Below are positions 47,761 through 59,935 of a DNA stretch of 64,000 nt, piece by piece. Below the pieces are notes generated by a model. The model made no database searches. It was given only the letters and a program-made list of their open reading frames with translations, and was not told the DNA's origin. Position 1 is the stretch's first letter. The number at the start of each line of letters is the position of its first letter. Origin of the DNA: Chalara sp. BL73 (taxonomy: Eukaryota; Ascomycota; Leotiomycetes; Helotiales); NCBI GenBank assembly GCA_918026815.1, contig CAKJVC010000097.1, positions 1-64,000 of the forward strand. Reading direction: 5' to 3'. A program made the translations under genes and the position numbers.

Positions 47761-48696
47761 ATGGCGTCCTTTCAACCCTCTATCGATATCCCTTCGCTTG
47801 TGGGTAAGGTCGTTCTCGTTACTGGCGGAACGGCTGGCCTCGGCAGACAATCAGTCCTCGAATTAGCCAGGCACAATGCCGAACAAATCTGGCTCGCGGC
47901 GCGCAACCTCACCAGGGCCAACGAAACTATTTCAGAGATCCAAACTACCATCCGTAACCCATCGGTGAAAATCACACCCGTAGCACTAGATCTTGCCTCC
48001 CTTACTTCAGTATACAATACTGCCAACCAAGTCCTGCACTCTTCCTCCCGCCTCGACATTCTCCTTAATAATGCTGGAATCATGGCCCATCCAGCTGACC
48101 TAACCAATGACGGCTATGAACTTCAGTTCGGGACCAACTTCCTTGGTCATGCCTTGCTCATCCGCCTGCTGCTACCCTTGCTCTTAAAGACCGCTAGCAT
48201 CGGTAACGACGTCCGCATCATCTCCCTGACCTCGGGGTCGCACGCGCGAGCCCCGGCCGAGGGAATAAAATTTGATACTCTCAAGTCGACCGGCGAAACC
48301 ATCTCGACGGTTGAACGCTACGGGCAGAGCAAGCTGTCCAACATTCTCTACACCAAGCAGCTTGCTTTTCGACACCCAGAACTCAAAATAGTGTCAGTGA
48401 ACCCAGGTATGGTGAATACTGGTTTAACAAGTGTCATGGCCAAAGACAGTGTGTTCTTCCGGCTCGCACTGGCCGCCGTTCGGCCATTCCAGGGTGTTTC
48501 CGTCGAGGACGGCGTGCGAAATCAGCTCTGGGCAGCTGTGTCACCCGATATCGTGAGTGGTGAGTTTTATTCCCCTGTCGGTGTTGCAGGCAAGGGAAGT
48601 TCTAAAACCAAGGATGAGAAGCTCGGAAATAAGCTGTGGGAATGGACGGAGAAAGAACTTGATGCCTTGCTTAAGAAACTTGAAATAGGCCGCTAG
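47761..48696 (+). CDS. short-chain dehydrogenase/reductase (retinol-dehydrogenase-like)
   Basis: An intronless frame of 311 residues. Classical SDR motifs are in the right places: TGGTAGLG (cofactor loop, residues 21-28), LDLASL, NNAG (103-106), the catalytic Ser in IISLTSGS (about 158), and YGQSK (Tyr187, Lys191), followed by VNPGMVNT. Arg48 after strand 2 (AARN) suggests NADP preference. The enzymes reduce carbonyls or oxidise alcohols on lipids, sterols or secondary metabolites. Its 3' end faces the dead BBE-like oxidase, so the two may once have belonged to one pathway. No membrane anchor or signal is evident. Confidence 0.9.
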   Translation: MASFQPSIDIPSLVGKVVLVTGGTAGLGRQSVLELARHNAEQIWLAARNLTRANETISEIQTTIRNPSVKITPVALDLASLTSVYNTANQVLHSSSRLDILLNNAGIMAHPADLTNDGYELQFGTNFLGHALLIRLLLPLLLKTASIGNDVRIISLTSGSHARAPAEGIKFDTLKSTGETISTVERYGQSKLSNILYTKQLAFRHPELKIVSVNPGMVNTGLTSVMAKDSVFFRLALAAVRPFQGVSVEDGVRNQLWAAVSPDIVSGEFYSPVGVAGKGSSKTKDEKLGNKLWEWTEKELDALLKKLEIGR

Positions 48697-48699
48697 TGG

Positions 48700-50330
48700 C
48701 TTTCATTCTCCTTTTGCTGCGAACTTTGCTTTTCGCATGTGGTGTAGGTGCCTTGCGATGGCCAGGAAAATCAAAATTTCTCAGTTCTAAATTTTTATCT
48801 CCAGTGCTGTATAGAAAGATAACACCGTCAAACTTCTTGATCGGGAGGAGTCGAGGGTAGTTGTCGCCGTAGAACCGGTGCTGTTCGCTAATGCTGCTCA
48901 TAAAAAGCAAGATGTCAGATATTCTCCAAAGGGGGTTGGCGGCGTAGTCTGGGTTGCCGGCAACCGACATTTTGGTGCCAATAGCCATCTCAAGAAAACT
49001 GGTACCATCACCGGCAATCACCTTGAGGACTTTTTGGAGACTTATCAAGAGGGTTTTTCGGGTCAATTGACGGGTGCTACATGGAACCATTACCAGCCCC
49101 TGTCTTACCGATCAGGCTTTTCCATCTTTCGAGATAGGCGGCGAATGGCTCGGTTTTTGAATTGTACTCGATGCCGAGTGAATCCAGCCCGTTTTGCAAG
49201 GGTTGAATGAGTTTGAGGACCTCTTCACGTGTGTGGTTTAGAACAAAAGGCGGAGACATCGAGAAGACATATTTGCCTTAAAAAGTGAATGTGTAGCCGT
49301 CGAAGTCTGACGTTTGGCACGAGAGAGTGCCGAAAGTCGATTGCTTTCCACTAAGAAACATTGTTCTCGGCAAAATCAAACTTCGTACCCGTTACTAGCG
49401 CATCTCTGTAGGCCCTGAAGGTTACCGACCAAACTGCGTAGCCCGGGCCACCTCCGCTGGGTACCCAGTAGAGATCTTGGTTCTCGTCAGGTGCTGCTTG
49501 GAGAAGGTGCCATTCGACATGATCGCCTCAAACTCCTAGGTTTGATCAGCGGCCATTTCGCGCCCAAAGGGGACTGGCCACCACCAACGGTTTAGCCACC
49601 TGCTAAGCCGATCAATTGACACTTACCACCCACGATCATATGACCCTGTTTGTTTACGAATTCATATGCCTCTAGAACCGAACACCGACACTAACTTTCA
49701 TCGTAGATCCTTTGTAGGACTTGCCGACGTAGTTCGAAACGAGCTTCATATCGTTCAAGTTATGAGTCCAGATCAACACGCTTCCGAAGCCAACAGACCT
49801 TCCCAGATAGCTAGCTACACTCAGCACGGAACGTCCAGCGAGGTTGCCGCAAATCGAGAGACCTACTCATGACCGGTATTCTTGACGACGAGCCGAATGT
49901 TATGATTGCGCGCAAACTCCAAACCTGCAGAGATATCCTGTGAGCTTGTTACATTGATGGAGTAATAAGCGTGGCCGCCGACCTCATAGGGAATCTCCCT
50001 AGCTGTAATGGGATTGCAAGAACTGTTCGCAGATGATGGTGACAAGATGGACTCTGGGATCGAGGTATGCCAGTTTGGATCATTCCATTTTGGTTGACCA
50101 CATCACACTTTTTGCGGTGTCGAAGGCGGGTTAGGGCAGATTTGCCCAGTGGGCACGGCTTTGATCAAATAGCATTTAATTGTGTATTCAACTCATTCCA
50201 GACGGCCTTAGACGGGCCACTGGGGGTCGGTGGGGATAACGCGGTAAGTATAATTGGCCACTTAATGTTGTTGTGAGCCTAGAGGGGCGGATAGAGAAGT
50301 CAGCGAGCATTAAGGTTAGGAATGATAAGA
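48700..50330 (-). pseudogene. BBE-like FAD-linked oxidase pseudogene
   Basis: On the minus strand, in order: WNELNTQLNAI (about 50190), YEVGGHAYYSINVTSSQDI and FARNHNIRLVVKNTGHE (49865-50000) typical of the PCMH-type FAD-binding domain, a broken segment with IWTHNLNDMKLVSNYVG (about 49760), VTFRAYRDALVTGTKFDF (about 49390-49440), and TREEVLKLIQPL (about 49220). The last part runs to about 48880 in yet another frame. In-frame stops and frame changes separate most blocks (for example TAG directly after NTGHE), and the Gly-rich middle of the FAD domain is absent. Intact relatives are secreted flavoproteins oxidising sugars, alkaloids or polyketides. It is clearly dead. Confidence 0.7.
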
Positions 50331-51801
50331 AAGGTGAGCAAATGAGAGTGGCCATCATTGTAAAATGCTCTGAAAACCTTGGGAAGAAAAGAATGGCTGG
50401 AAGGATGTAAGTTCAAAGGTATCTTGAGGAAGCGGTGGAGCGTCAAATGTAGAAGAAGAAATATGAAAAGTAGAAATTATATCAACCAGCTTCGATCCTT
50501 CCAGGTCTGATACTCATGATCTTCCTGGCCTGAGGCCAGCTACTCGTGGTTATCACAAAAAGAACTTTTACAGTGACTGATCTTCACTGATTGGACGATT
50601 ACTTGCCGAACAGTGAAGGTGGATGGCGCCGCCTCGTGGTGAGGCTAAGCCCCCAAGATGATCAAGTTTACAAACCTATTTGCCGTGATCATTGATCCTT
50701 TTCAATTTCATGTGATCCGCCATCACATCTGGCTTACAGTTCTTAGAAGAGCAAATGTGCGTGATCTAGCGATATTATGCTAAAACTTCGGGTAGTTCAA
50801 TCTCCTCACAATAAATTTCCAGTATGGGCCAATTTGAAGCTAGTTTGCTTATTAATATTCAATTCAAAAGCGTATTACATATCGTGACTATAATTCTAAT
50901 AGCAAAGAATTAAATGCTTTTTAAAGTAAAGCACAAAGTTCTTAAACTTCGAGAAGGTCTATTTTTTATATTAAACATTCGCTGCACTAAATCATTTTAT
51001 GATTTTTTGATTTTATTCACATAGCTATTTATTCTTCCTATGACCAAGAGTACAGTGCTAGACAACCAATATGCGCGATTTAGTGATTTTACACTAAAAC
51101 TCATTATGAATGTGTTACAATTAGGCAACAGGCATATGTGTTTTATTAGGCCTAAAGCTTGGTAGTTCGCTACTCAAAGAATTTAATACAACCGTCAGAA
51201 TCTCCTCATGCTGCTAACAGAAGCCGAAGAACCCGGCGATGTCGGATTCGACCTGCTTGATTCCTGTATGTTCTGCAACCCGCGTAAAGAAACACTACCC
51301 GAATTGAGTCATGCCGATACGTGCATTGCGAAAGCCAATTACGGACACGGCATATGCACGGTTGCGCTTGGATGTCACCTCCATAACGCTATACCTGATT
51401 GGGCAAGGACTTTTACGAGCACTGCCGACTAACTACCAAGCTTATTCGTAAGTCATATATCAAGACGGATTAGCGTTTGTCCAACCTGTTAGAATGACAT
51501 GGGATAGACCAATTTTAATCAAATTAAAACAGCAGTCTATATACAATTGAAGCTTTACCGATGGACATTGAGTGGGTTTACGACACAGCCAGTAACCGCT
51601 CGACCTGATCGGCTTTGTTCCTACTTTTCAAGGCTTCTCTCAGTACTCAGTATCTTGAAAAGGCGGTGCCTTCGAGAATAACTGTCTGTACTCTAAGGAT
51701 ATTTAATCACAGACAATAGCCCTCCATCATGCCGCAATTTCAACTTACATGAACATCTATCTTTCTCTCTCTCCTTACTCACAAGCTCAAGTGGCAAAAA
51801 A
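50331..51801. other. AT-rich intergenic region with degenerate direct repeat
   Basis: Contains two related AT-rich copies near 50754-50790 and 51063-51101. No gene is supported; a frame at 51208-51432 has no recognisable domain. The 3' end is the promoter and C/T-rich leader of the amine oxidase gene. Confidence 0.4.
50754..51101. repeat. degenerate direct repeat, two copies about 310 bp apart
   Basis: TGCGTGATCTAGCGATATTA at 50757-50776 matches ATGCGCGATTTAGTGATTTT at 51071-51090, and both continue into (C)TAAAACT. Most differences are C/T or G/A transitions, as expected after RIP. Confidence 0.4.
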
Positions 51802-54800
51802 ATGCAGCCAGGAAACTTGTTTGTCTTCCCGCTTCTTGGTTATTTTGCCTTGGTAAATTGCGCCTCTGGACATCACAACCCAGAGGGCAATAGCCACGCA
51901 GAACGACAGGCCGACAATGCTGTGTGCGCAGTGACCCAACCAACCACGAAAGCGCCGCGCAAGAACATCTGGGCATGCCTGACGAACCAGGAGGTGACAG
52001 ATGCCATCGACTTTCTGTACAAGTTCAAGGAGTTGAATTTGACGAAAACTGGCGGGAGGTGGGTTCTCAACAAGTTTCCCAGTCTTTAAAGGCTTGCTCT
52101 GACTGACGTGTATTACCAGCTGGGACAACAGCATGTAGGGATCCATCCCTTAGTGATGACACAGAGGATTGGATATGCAAACTAACTGCCAAATACAGCG
52201 TATCGGTTGACCTTCTGCAGCCCAACAAGACCGATGTCCTTCCGTACCTAGCAGACGCTAAACCTGCTCCGCCCCGATATGCTCGTGCCATGTTAATGTT
52301 TGGCAACACCAAGGAGCCGTACATGCAAGAATGGATGGTCGGGCCTCTGCCGATTTCGAACCAGACAAAGGCTCAGCCACTCACTTTCTTATCCACTAGG
52401 AAGTCGGATAACAAGCTTCGCGTCTACAATGCCGATTTCGACGCAGTGGGGACATTTAACGAAAACATAATGTCGCAGGCTGCCAATGCTATCAATGCCC
52501 TGTGGAATGTGGTACGTAGAGCACTCTATGAAAACCACAACGGCTGTTCCCATGAGGCATGCTAACTACTAGCGGCTAGAACCCTGACGCAGTCTCGATT
52601 ACCACCGTTTCGCCTACCCAAGTGGACAGCGGCCATGTCACGGTATGGCAAGGATTCATGGGGAACCCATCGAGCCGATATGACACGGGCACACTGCTTC
52701 CATTAGGCCTTTATGTCAGATCAGACATGACCGGTCGCGACCCGTCAAAGTGGAAGATTGAGGGTTGGCTTTACAACAACATCTTCTACAAAACGATAGA
52801 TGAATTCAGCAAGGCACTCGCCCAACCTGGTTTTAAAAAGCTAGGAATGGTTGTCGATGGGCCGTGGGCACAGCTTGACAAACAGGGAGACGCCCTTCCC
52901 TTTGATGATCTTCCTCCACCGGCTTCGGTCCAACTTGGCCCAAAGAGGTTTTCTTTTGACGCAAACGAGAACTTTTTGTCCTGGAGTAACTTGCCATCCA
53001 TACCGAATGTCCCCCAAGCTTGACTGACTGACTCAAAAAGTGGACTTTACCTTCTACATCACCGTTAGCCGCGATATGGGAGTCAGACTGTTTGACCTCA
53101 AATATAAAGGGAAGAGAATTTTGTACGAGGTAAGGTGGCACCTGCCTTTAATTCTAGACCATCTTCTCACAACTTGCAGCTTGGCATGGAGGAAGCGCTG
53201 GCCCATTACTCGTAAGCGATCTGACATTATTTTGCGGGAGAAAGGCACTTACTCTTCTAGTGGAATCGATCCCATCCAATCGGGAACTTGGCAAGTTTCT
53301 TGTGTCACTGACCAAATGGCCTAAACGCTTACATGTTCCAGTTATTTCGACACGATGTATGGATTCGGATCGAGCATTGTCTCTCTTGTCAATGGTAGTG
53401 ATTCTGTCCTATAGTGAAACTAAAAAGCCCCTGGCTCATGTGATGCAGGTTACGACTGTCCTTCCCACTCGACCTACATCGACATCGACTTCTTAGATGG
53501 CACAACAAGACGTACCCAGCCTAATGGGATTTGTAGGTCCAATTTTCAGGATATTGGGCTACACTTTCCGCACATCTAACAACCCAACAGGCATGTTTGA
53601 GATGGATCGGGGCTTCCCCATTCAGAGACATTCAGGTGGAGGATTTACCACCATAACTAAGAATATCGCTTTCATGCTCCGTTCCGTTACAACAGTTGGA
53701 AACTATGACTACCAGACAACATACGAATTTCACATGGACGGCTCAATCACGGTAGCTGCCAGGGCTTCCGGATATATTCAGAGCGGTTACTTCGCTCACA
53801 ATGAAGAGTATGGATTTCAGATCCATGATAATCTCTCTGGATCCATGCACGATCATGTTCTCACCTTTAAGGCCGACTTCGATATCTTGGGCGAGAAGAA
53901 CTCCTTACAAAAGGTAGAGTTTGTGCCAACAACTGAGACGTAAGAGTGCTCCTGCGTACTTATATGTGCTTAAACTAAACTACCAACAGTTATGTTTGGA
54001 ACGACGGAAAGCCTCGCAACACTATGAAAGCTAAGAAGACATTCATTGCAAACGAAAACGAGGCGAAGATCGACTGGTCTCCCAACGGTAACTCTCTGTA
54101 CGCTATTGTAAATACAGACGCCAAAAACAGCTATGGTGAAAACCCAGGGTACAGATTCATGCCAGGTACGTTGAGGAGATCCACGGAAGTGCTAGAGCGT
54201 TGACTAAACTCGATGTTAGCCGCTGGTATTGCCCACCTCACTGTCCAAAACTCAAGCATTACTCAAAACGCCGCCAACCACGCCGATCGCCACTTTTACG
54301 TGACTAAACAAAAAGAGACTGAAGCGCGCGCGTCGCACCCGTACAACTTGCTTGATCCAGCGGACCCGGCGGTGAACTTTGCCAAGTACTTTGACGGAGA
54401 ATCTCTCACCCAACAAGATCTGTGAGGACCATTCCGGGCCTAATTCTTGCGTTTAGCCTTAGATATCTAGCTAACGACCTTGCAGTGTCCTCTGGTTTAA
54501 CCTAGGCATGCACCACATGCCACACTCAGGCGACTTGCCCAACACGGTGTTTTCAACCGCATACTCTGCTCTGACTATTGAACCATTGAACTACCTGCCA
54601 GGTGATCCATCACGGGCCACCACACAGCAAATTCGCATTGATAGCGGCGACAACAGTACTCAGACCGTTGTGACGTTTGGCGCGAAGCCTGCATCTTGTG
54701 CCGTGGACCTCGTACGTTATTGACTATATATCCGCGAAGAATTGCTTGATTTGAGCCTGAGCTGACATAGACCACACTCACAGGACCAACTAAATCCCAA

Positions 54801-54876
54801 TACCGCTACTTCTAGGGGGTCGCTTGCTGTCCATAAGTATCCGTATGATGGAACGCAGCCCAACCGCATTGGCTAG
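51802..54876 (+). CDS. secreted copper amine oxidase
   Basis: Fourteen exons (51802-52058, 52120-52134, 52199-52511, 52580-52985, 53041-53129, 53180-53211, 53261-53290, 53342-53394, 53449-53532, 53591-53939, 53990-54165, 54220-54421, 54486-54711, 54784-54876) give 774 residues with all phases consistent. The enzyme oxidises primary amines to aldehydes, releasing hydrogen peroxide and ammonia. Seen: a signal peptide (first about 20 residues), WDNSIVSVDLLQPNK, WMDFTFYITVSRD, YELGMEEALAHY, IQSGT, YFDTMYGFG with the base Asp384, NGYDCPSHSTY, TVGNYDY with the topaquinone-forming Tyr465, copper ligands in MHDHV (His513, His515), and the later GMHHMPHSGDLP. Exon 2 is only 15 nt and intron 7 has a GC donor. 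The enzyme fits use of extracellular amines as nitrogen source. Confidence 0.9.
52120..52134 (+). other. 15-nt microexon of the amine oxidase gene
   Basis: Between ttaccag and gtaggg; encodes part of S, then W-D-N-S and part of I, which restores the family motif GxWDNxI. Confidence 0.7.
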
Positions 54877-56009
54877 GTTTTCTAAAAAAGGGCTCTATTC
54901 GCACTCCTGGCGTTCAGGCTACAGCAGTTACACCAATGTCAAACTAATGTCAGATCCTCTACAATTTCTTTGGGTCTAGGGGAAAGTACGCACATGCCTA
55001 ACTACATTTCATTTCCTTATTGCCCTGAAGGGGTCAATAATAAAACGAGACGAGACTGTTCCTATTTCAAATTCAAGCCTCGCTCGTGACCCTTCTTGTG
55101 TTGAGCCATCATCGGCAGAACAGGGTTGAATCCAGTTTGCAGTTGAGTCCAACTTAGCACCAGCGGATCCTTCCCACCGGCACCAGGTCCTGTTTTCCAG
55201 CCCTACATTAGCTCCATCGGGAGTTCATACCATCCCCACCAGTAGAGCACATTGCACGCCGTCTCGGGTATGTACCTACGTCTAATTGCCCAGAGCTTTC
55301 TTTTGGCGAAGCCTTCCATCAGCTACGTATGGTTAAATGTGGCTTCAGCACTCGCACATGCTCGCTGTATCTACCTTGTCACTGATTCTTCCTGGCGGTT
55401 AGAACCTGGGTTCTTCCGCCTCCCTTGATTGCACGTTGAGGCTGCATACGCCTAATGATCCATACGACGTAGGTCAGATTTTTGCTGAGGGAACCTGAGG
55501 AGCAGCTCATGTTTTAGCAAATTTGGGTTTATTGGAAACAATGAGCTCTACTCATTTAATGGCCGGAATCTGACTGTTCCGTCATGTTGCGCTTGGGAAA
55601 CTAGATGGCCCGCGTATTTAGGGTTACACCCGACTTTTCTCTTTGTTTTTAAGCTCTTCAATCAATATACACAACCAGCACCGGATTATCAGTTTACCAA
55701 ATAACCTAGAATTACTGTTCTTGATTCAATAGGGCGATACCAAAAATACCGGCAGGGAGGAAAGGCTTTATTTACGGTTGTAGCTTCATCGCTGACAACT
55801 TCACCAATTACCTTTACCTACCTATATTTCGACGCAAGCAGGATTGGGGACACCTGCAGGCAAAATAATCAGATCTTCGACCCTATTCTCATGCTCACCA
55901 GCGACAAATTTTGAAATGGAACAATGGAAACGGCGAGCGATTTTGCAATCAACTATTTATTGAGTTTCATAAATGCATTCATGTTCTCATATCTCCTTCT
56001 TGTCATCCA
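54877..56009. other. intergenic region between convergent genes
   Basis: No coding region or repeat was recognised. A frame at 55924-56409 is the shadow of the regulator gene. Confidence 0.4.
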
Positions 56010-57813
56010 CTATCCCCTCGACTTTCCTAACAATGTAATGGCCCCTATATTTCTGGGCTCGAGCAGACCAGCAAACGAGAGCATTCTTACAAGTCGGAGA
56101 ACCGGCCCTTCTACCCATTCGTCAACACCGGCAATGAAATCTTTGGCTACAAATGTGGTCTCGAAAATTTTAGCCAACTCGACACTGTCCCATATTCCCT
56201 CTCGGCGGTTCATCGACCGGAGCAAGGATATTGCCCTTTGCTGGAGATCAGCGTGCTCAAAGAATGAGAATACGAATGCTAAAGGTGGAACAAGATTGGC
56301 GTCGAAAGTGAACATTGGCTGCGCTAAGGGGGGCGCTGATAGGGCTATTCGCTCGACTTGCTCGATAATTTCTACCAAGTCCGTCCGTTCCAACTTGTTG
56401 TTGAAGTAAGGGCCTTGCTTGAAGATGGCGGACCAGACCTTCCGGTGCAGGGAAAGGACCATCGCTTCATCCAACTCTTGCTTCGAGGGTGTTCCTTTCA
56501 AAAAGTCTAGAATGAATAAGTCGAAATGAATAGCCCAGACGTCGAATCGGTCGCGAAGGATTTGGTATGCAAGATCGTATTCTTCCATCCGCGCCAATGC
56601 CTCAGGCGAGTCCGGAACCTCCCAGTGCATTGTGCTTAAAGAGTCGTGGCACTCATTACCGAGACTTGGGTTGGGGCATTCCATTATTGTGTCAAAGTCT
56701 CTGTCAATTTGGTGCAGCTGTTCCTGGGCCGCTTCAATACTGGTAAAGGGCCGAGACGCATCGCTCGTATGAGTAGGCCGAGTGTAGAAACTGATTTCAG
56801 ACATGGAAATAACTTCGTCATCCACGAAGATGTGAGCATCTAGCCCGAGACGTGAGAACATGTCGGCAATATCGCAAAGCTGGTCAAAATCACCACCATC
56901 CCATTTGAGTTCCTGGGGCGACGTAGCTCGTTCTGTTGCCGAATCACATGTGACCGTGGTAGGGGGACGCCGGAAGCTGAGGAGCCGTGAGCCGGCTCGT
57001 AAATGTCGAAGCGCCTCTGCGTATTGACCTCGCATATTCTCAAAGCAAATAAAGATGAGGCAGCAAACAAGAGTAATCTGGATGTTGATAGGAGATGGAT
57101 CTGACATGACCACGCTAATATGTTGTATTGCGCGATTATACTGCTGAATAGCAATACTTTCGTAGCTCCGGTCGTCTGAGGGGCTGAAGTCAGGGGAGTA
57201 ATTCCATAAGAATGATCTATGGGCTGCACCTAGGGCAATCAATGCGTGTTTGATGGCTCCCACGCTGTGGCCAAGTGGTAGCACATAGTTACACCAGAAA
57301 CGAGCCACCGAGGTCGAACTGCCCATGGCTTTGATGGTATTTTCTTTGGCATGATGGAAGAGAAATTTCTCAACGTCACTGCCAGTAATACCTGCCGACA
57401 CTGATAGAGCTTGGATCGATGTCTGCAGCGCATTATCGGCCGGTTTCTGTAGGTGAATGACATTCTGGTGACATGGTTGAGGCGGTTGATTGGGAAAATT
57501 GTAGCCGTCACATATTCGGTAGTCACGCCTGCAGCGGCGGCAGGCCGGTTTCTCCTCATCACATTTGAGATGACGGAACCTTTTGTTGTCAGAGAATAGA
57601 AATACACATAACCTTTGGACATTCTCGGCAACTCACTTGCTATCCATGCCAGGTAAAGTCAGCATAAGCTTTGTTTAGTAATAATAAATTTACATGTAAT
57701 GTAGTGTGTCCATACCAAGTCACGCATCCCGTCCTGACCTTCGAGACGCTGGCTCTTGTAAATTTTGGTTTTTGGGGCCCATTCCTAGATTGTGGTCCAG
57801 CAGTCGCGCTCAT
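56010..57813 (-). CDS. Zn2Cys6 / Fungal_trans_2 transcription factor with a 3-nt microexon
   Basis: Exons 57716-57813, 57637-57639 and 56010-57579 give 556 residues. The zinc cluster is at Cys30, 33, 40, 47, 50 and 57 (RTGCVTCKFRHLKCDEEKPA, then CRRCRRDYRIC), followed by DGYNFP. This is the type of cluster that goes with the Fungal_trans_2 (PF11951-like) domain. That domain fills the rest: FWCNYVLPLGHSVGAIKHALIALGAAH (in pieces), YNRAIQHIS, TLVCCLIFICFENMRGQYAEALRHLRAGSRLL, and a C-terminal WVEGPVLRLVRMLS. Removing the whole interval 57580-57715 as one intron would keep the frame but give CVTWFRHLKC, losing the second zinc ligand; including CAA (57637-57639) restores it. Downstream targets are unknown; the amine oxidase gene is its convergent neighbour. 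Confidence 0.82.
57637..57639 (-). other. putative 3-nt microexon (CAA) in the zinc cluster
   Basis: On the minus strand the codon pieces run ACTTG | intron gtatgg...ggatag | CAA | intron gtgagt...caaaag | GTTCC. Both introns have a CTGAC branch site shortly before the acceptor. The join makes TGC AAG, the second Cys of the cluster and a basic residue. Confidence 0.55.
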
Positions 57814-59882
57814 TTTGTTTGACAAAGCACAAAGATGTACAGTAACGGTAGCTGTACCGAGTGTGGGTTCTTGAGCAAAACATCAGCCAGTCTTCTTCTA
57901 GTCTTCTAGAAACTATGCAACTAGGATTTAGGGTTGGAAACCCTGCACAGCTGGCAGGGCTGAGTCGTAGAGCCAAACCAAATCGGGTCGCCGACCAACT
58001 CCCGGCCGCCAAGAAGTTATGCCGTAGAATTATTCCGAGGCGGAGTCTCACCCATGAATGACATCTGGGCGAGACTCCTTCTGATTAGCTTTGTCGTAAA
58101 CTACTAGACCTAAACTAGATCGGCGGGCTGTGAATTCGTTTCAAACTCCCAAAAATCGTGTGGCACTAGCTTTGTCCTCTTGACTGGGCAACGTCCGTGC
58201 ATGTCTCGGAAAATGATCCAGGCTTGGATAAACCCTGAATTCAACACCACGTGATTCATCAACTCAGCACCGATTCTCGTATCTTAATTCCTCGGCAATA
58301 CAACAGAGATCAACTGCCACTGTCAGGTATATAGCTCTTTTGTTCAGCTTTGCGACCTTTGGGCCGTGCAACTGGCGTGCGAGCCACCACAACATCTACT
58401 TACTCTGCTACCTTAATCCTTGGACAACAAGATACATTTGTTACCAGTTTGCCAATGGTCGTCATTCAGTAATCATGCACAGTGTGGGCAGCAATATGCC
58501 CGTGCGTAGTAATATCATAATTGTCACGGCCCGCGCTGTGCATCTACAGATACTGTGGCCAACGGTGGTATAACGCGTGGCAGTCTGAAGCTGGAAAAAA
58601 GGAACTGAAAAAAAACTCGAAAAAAGCCGGTTCATATACGTGAAAAGCTCTGGGCTCGGCTACGGTAAGTCACGTGTTCTTCAGGAACTGGACAATACAA
58701 TATAGTAGTACAATATCAATATTTTAATGATACGCTAATATAGTACAGTAAAATTTAAGAGCGCTAGCAGCAATATTGAAAATTTAATATTATATTATAT
58801 TTCTTCAAAGGTAAGTATGGAGGCTAGTATTGTACGCAGGGTCTGCCTGTCTGTGGAGGTTGAAGATTGATTGTATCGACTTAACTACAACAAAGGGAGT
58901 TTGCAGCAGCGCAACAAGTAGCAACACGATGTGTATATACTGGATTGGTGCATAAGAAGCCCCACCGTTCGTGTACTGCCATGTGGGCTGCAGGAACCAA
59001 GATTTGCGTTGTATGAGTGTGTCAGGACACTTGGGAATTCGGCAGGCAGCCCAGCAAGGGCGAGGCTTATGACTAGGGTCGTGGAAGGAAGCGATATCCA
59101 ACCAATTTATTGACGCAATTTGCTTGGTGCGTTAGACGGTTTACATCATTGTTGCGCGGAGGCTGGCTGAGCGAGACCGAATTCAGAAATCATGGCGACT
59201 ATGAACATCACTATGCGAACATCACTATGGGCCTCATGCGCGAGCGGAGGTTCCTGGAGGATGGTAATTAGGATCCATAAGGAGCGATAGTGAAGGGGAG
59301 GAATGTGTATAGTGATGTAACCTTTCGCTTTCGGGCGTATGCCGTAGCGCATATCGAATCGATGGAGGAACATACTTACTGTTTAGTTTCTGGTGGTTGT
59401 CGGTGTCGAGCGGTAGAAGCAGAGATGAAGACCAGCGTCTGGAAGGGAGTAGAATCCGCCGCCGATTATTTGACAAAGAATCAGACAGGTGTGGACAGTA
59501 GAATCTGGCTGTGGGCCTGAGCCTCTAAAGAGACCGAAATTAGAACCCGCGCTAGGAGCGACTAGCACCCAACATAGTCGGGATAGCTGAGAGCCAAAAG
59601 CGGACTGGCATATTTGATAAAATTATACACCACTTTCCCCTACCTTTCCACTAGGTGTTATCCAACGCAACAACATGATAGACCTACTAGCGCAAACACA
59701 CTATAGCCCTTCCAGCGCATTTCGCCACCGTCTAGATATTCCCATTCGCAAGCACTATTTCCATTACCCGCAAGCAGCTCTCTCATATCCTTAGCCCCTT
59801 TCAAAAGATCCTCCTTTTCTAAATCCTCTTGTGTTCCTGGCCACGTGATGATTTAAGGCAGGTGGTTCATTTGCCTAGCAAG
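57814..59882. other. intergenic region
   Basis: Includes the promoter of the regulator, an AT-rich block (about 58690-58810) and short frames without domains. The end is the insertion site of the transposon. Confidence 0.4.
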
Positions 59883-59935
59883 TAAGTCCCCACCCCCCCC
59901 TTTCGGCCACCCCTGCCTTTCGGCCACCTCGCTTA
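59883..59935 (+). repeat. left terminal inverted repeat with TA
   Basis: Starts TAAGTCCCCACC, includes a run of eight C, and holds two copies of CTTTCGGCCACC 16 bp apart; perfectly complementary to 61671-61723. Confidence 0.9.

Noticed and set aside
55924..56409. 161-residue plus-strand frame
   Set aside because: It is the antisense shadow of the Fungal_trans_2 regulator.
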